DNA of 64,000 nt from Closterium sp. NIES-65. Its lineage: Eukaryota > Streptophyta > Zygnematophyceae > Desmidiales > Closteriaceae. Positions 62,560-64,000 of the stretch are shown here, one piece after another. Made by a program: the position numbers and the translations under genes. The stretch's first letter is position 1, and each line of letters opens with the position of its first letter. Location of the stretch: positions 1-64,000 of the forward strand of contig CANXME010002663.1 of assembly GCA_948144175.1 (NCBI GenBank), given 5' to 3'. The notes beneath the pieces are model-generated. The model was given only the letters and a program-made list of their open reading frames with translations, was not told the origin of the DNA and ran no database searches.

Positions 62560-64000
62560 CATAATATTTAGAGTTTTTTGGTACTCATGACCCGGCGGAA
62601 GAAAAACTCTCAGAACGAGCATTTTCGACCCCAAAACGCGGAAGGATTCGCACGTGTGCAGAAAGTGCAGCGGGCATTCTCCATTCGAGAGTACCGATGG
62701 CCGATCATGCTCGCCACCCTCCCACGCTCTTGCTGGCTTGGTAATAGGTCCAGGCGCATGCAACCGAGTGACGCGGGGGAAGAAAAACGCTCGGAAGGAG
62801 CGCTTTCGGCTGCAAAGCGCGGAAGGGTCCGCCCGTGTGTAGAACGTGTAGTGGGCGTTCTCCATTCACGAGTACGAATGTCCGATCATGCCCGCCACCC
62901 TCCCACGCTCTTGCTGGCTTGGTAATAGGTCCAAGCGCACGCAGCGGCGTGACGCGGCAAGAGAAAAACGCTCGGAACGAGCGCTTTCGGCCGCAAAGCG
63001 CGGAAGGGTCCGCTCGTGTGCAGAACGTGCAGCGGGCGTTCTCCATTCACGAGTACGAATGCCGGATCATGCCCGCCACCCTCCCACGCTCTTGCTGGCT
63101 TGGTAATAGGTCCAAGCGCACGCAGCCGAGTGACGCGGGGGGAAGAAAAACGCTCGGAGGGAGCGCTTTTGACCGCAAAGCGCGGAAGGGTCCGCCCGTG
63201 TGCAGAACGTGCAGCGGGCGTTCTCCATTCACGAGTACGAATGCCGGATCATGCCTGCCACCCTCCCACGCTCTTGCTGGCTTGGTAATAGGTCCAGGCG
63301 CATGCAGCCGAGTGACGCGGCAAGAGAAAAACGCTCGGAACGAGCGCTTTCGACTACAAAGCGCGGAAGGGTCCGCCCGTGTGCAAAACGTGCAGCGGGC
63401 GTTCTCCATTCACGAGTACGAATGCCCGATCATGCCCGCCACCCTCCCACGCTCTTGGTGGCTTGGTAATAGGTCCAAACGCACGTAGCCGCGTGACACG
63501 GCGGAAGAAGAACGCTCGGAACGAGCGTTTTCGGCCCCAAACCATGGAAGGATACGCACGTATGCAGAGTGCAGCGAGCATTCTCCATTCGCGAGTACCA
63601 ACGACCGATCATGCCCACCACCCTCCCACACTCTTGCTGGCTTGGTAATAGGCCCAAACGAACATAGCTGCGTGACGCGGCGGGAGAAGAAAGCTCGGAA
63701 GGAGCGTTTTCGGCTCCAAAACGCGGAAGGATCCGCACGTGTGCAGAAAGTGCAGGGGGCATCTCTATTCGCGAGTACCAATGACCGATCATGCCCGCCA
63801 CCCTCTTACGCTCTTGCTGGCTTGGTAATAGGCCCAAACGAACGCAGCCGCGTGACGCGGCGAGAGAAGAACGCTCGGAGCGAGCGTCTTCGGCCCCAAA
63901 ACGCGGAAGGATCTGCACGTGTGCAGAAAGTGCAGCGGGCATTTTCCATTCGCGAGTACCACTGACCGTGACGCGGCGGGAGAAGAACGCTCAGAACGAG
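62560..64000. repeat. 181-bp satellite array, at least 7 monomers, continuing past the window
   Basis: The word GGCTTGGTAATAGG recurs at about 62735, 62916, 63097, 63278, 63459, 63638 and 63818, a period of 179-181 bp. Monomers differ by roughly a tenth of their bases. Each contains a small inverted repeat (CGCTCGGAACGAGCG). Frames on both strands are by-products: the period is not a multiple of three and no family is recognised. Confidence 0.93.

Noticed and set aside
62560..64000. Coding gene from long frames on both strands
   Set aside because: Frames arise from a tandem satellite of about 181 bp, not a multiple of three, with no recognisable domain.

Overview
The window is nuclear DNA of a green plant-lineage (streptophyte) eukaryote. 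It holds four intron-rich genes, all on the minus strand: MRT4, a plastid-envelope channel of the PEC/CASTOR/POLLUX family, a CBSPPR1-type PPR+CBS protein, and ribosomal protein eS8 (RPS8). The PPR-CBS and PEC families are typical of green plants. GC-rich introns, dense minisatellites and the transposon mix suggest a charophyte alga, possibly a zygnematophyte such as Closterium. That species-level guess is inference only.

Layout. 1-2127: 5' part of MRT4, running off the left edge. 2752-21414: the PEC gene, about 18.7 kb and about 20 exons, with a hAT MITE in one intron. 21663-36873: an old Gypsy/chromovirus, minus strand, starting 248 bp upstream of the PEC start codon. It carries a PIF/Harbinger-like MITE (in an LTR), a young Copia element, a TRIM-like element and a solo LTR. 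37152-45172: the CBSPPR1 gene, 11 exons, 905 codons in one consistent frame. 46162-49503: RPS8, 5 coding exons, 220 aa. 50227-57743: a second Copia element with a nested TRIM-like element. 58186-62328: a Copia deletion derivative with another nested TRIM-like element. About 62560-64000: a 181-bp satellite array running off the right edge.

The most striking signal is in the genes, not the transposons. Nearly every exon is accompanied in its neighbouring introns by partial tandem copies of itself: 5' halves with the acceptor upstream, 3' halves with the donor downstream, up to ten copies for one PEC exon. Scattered through these introns is a short palindrome family, TTTTGAGNNNNCTCAAAA, whose central four bases vary but usually stay self-complementary. 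I count 12 members, and in about nine of them the palindrome lies exactly between two direct copies of the adjoining sequence (14 to about 110 bp). It looks like a tiny palindromic unit tied to, or causing, local tandem duplication. I saw no member inside the transposons. I know of no described element matching it, and it is my main candidate for something new.

Caveats. Exon models come from reading splice sites, phases and remembered family sequences, without alignment software. The 3' end of the PEC gene and the transposon ORFs contain single-base frame conflicts that may be decay or residual assembly indels.
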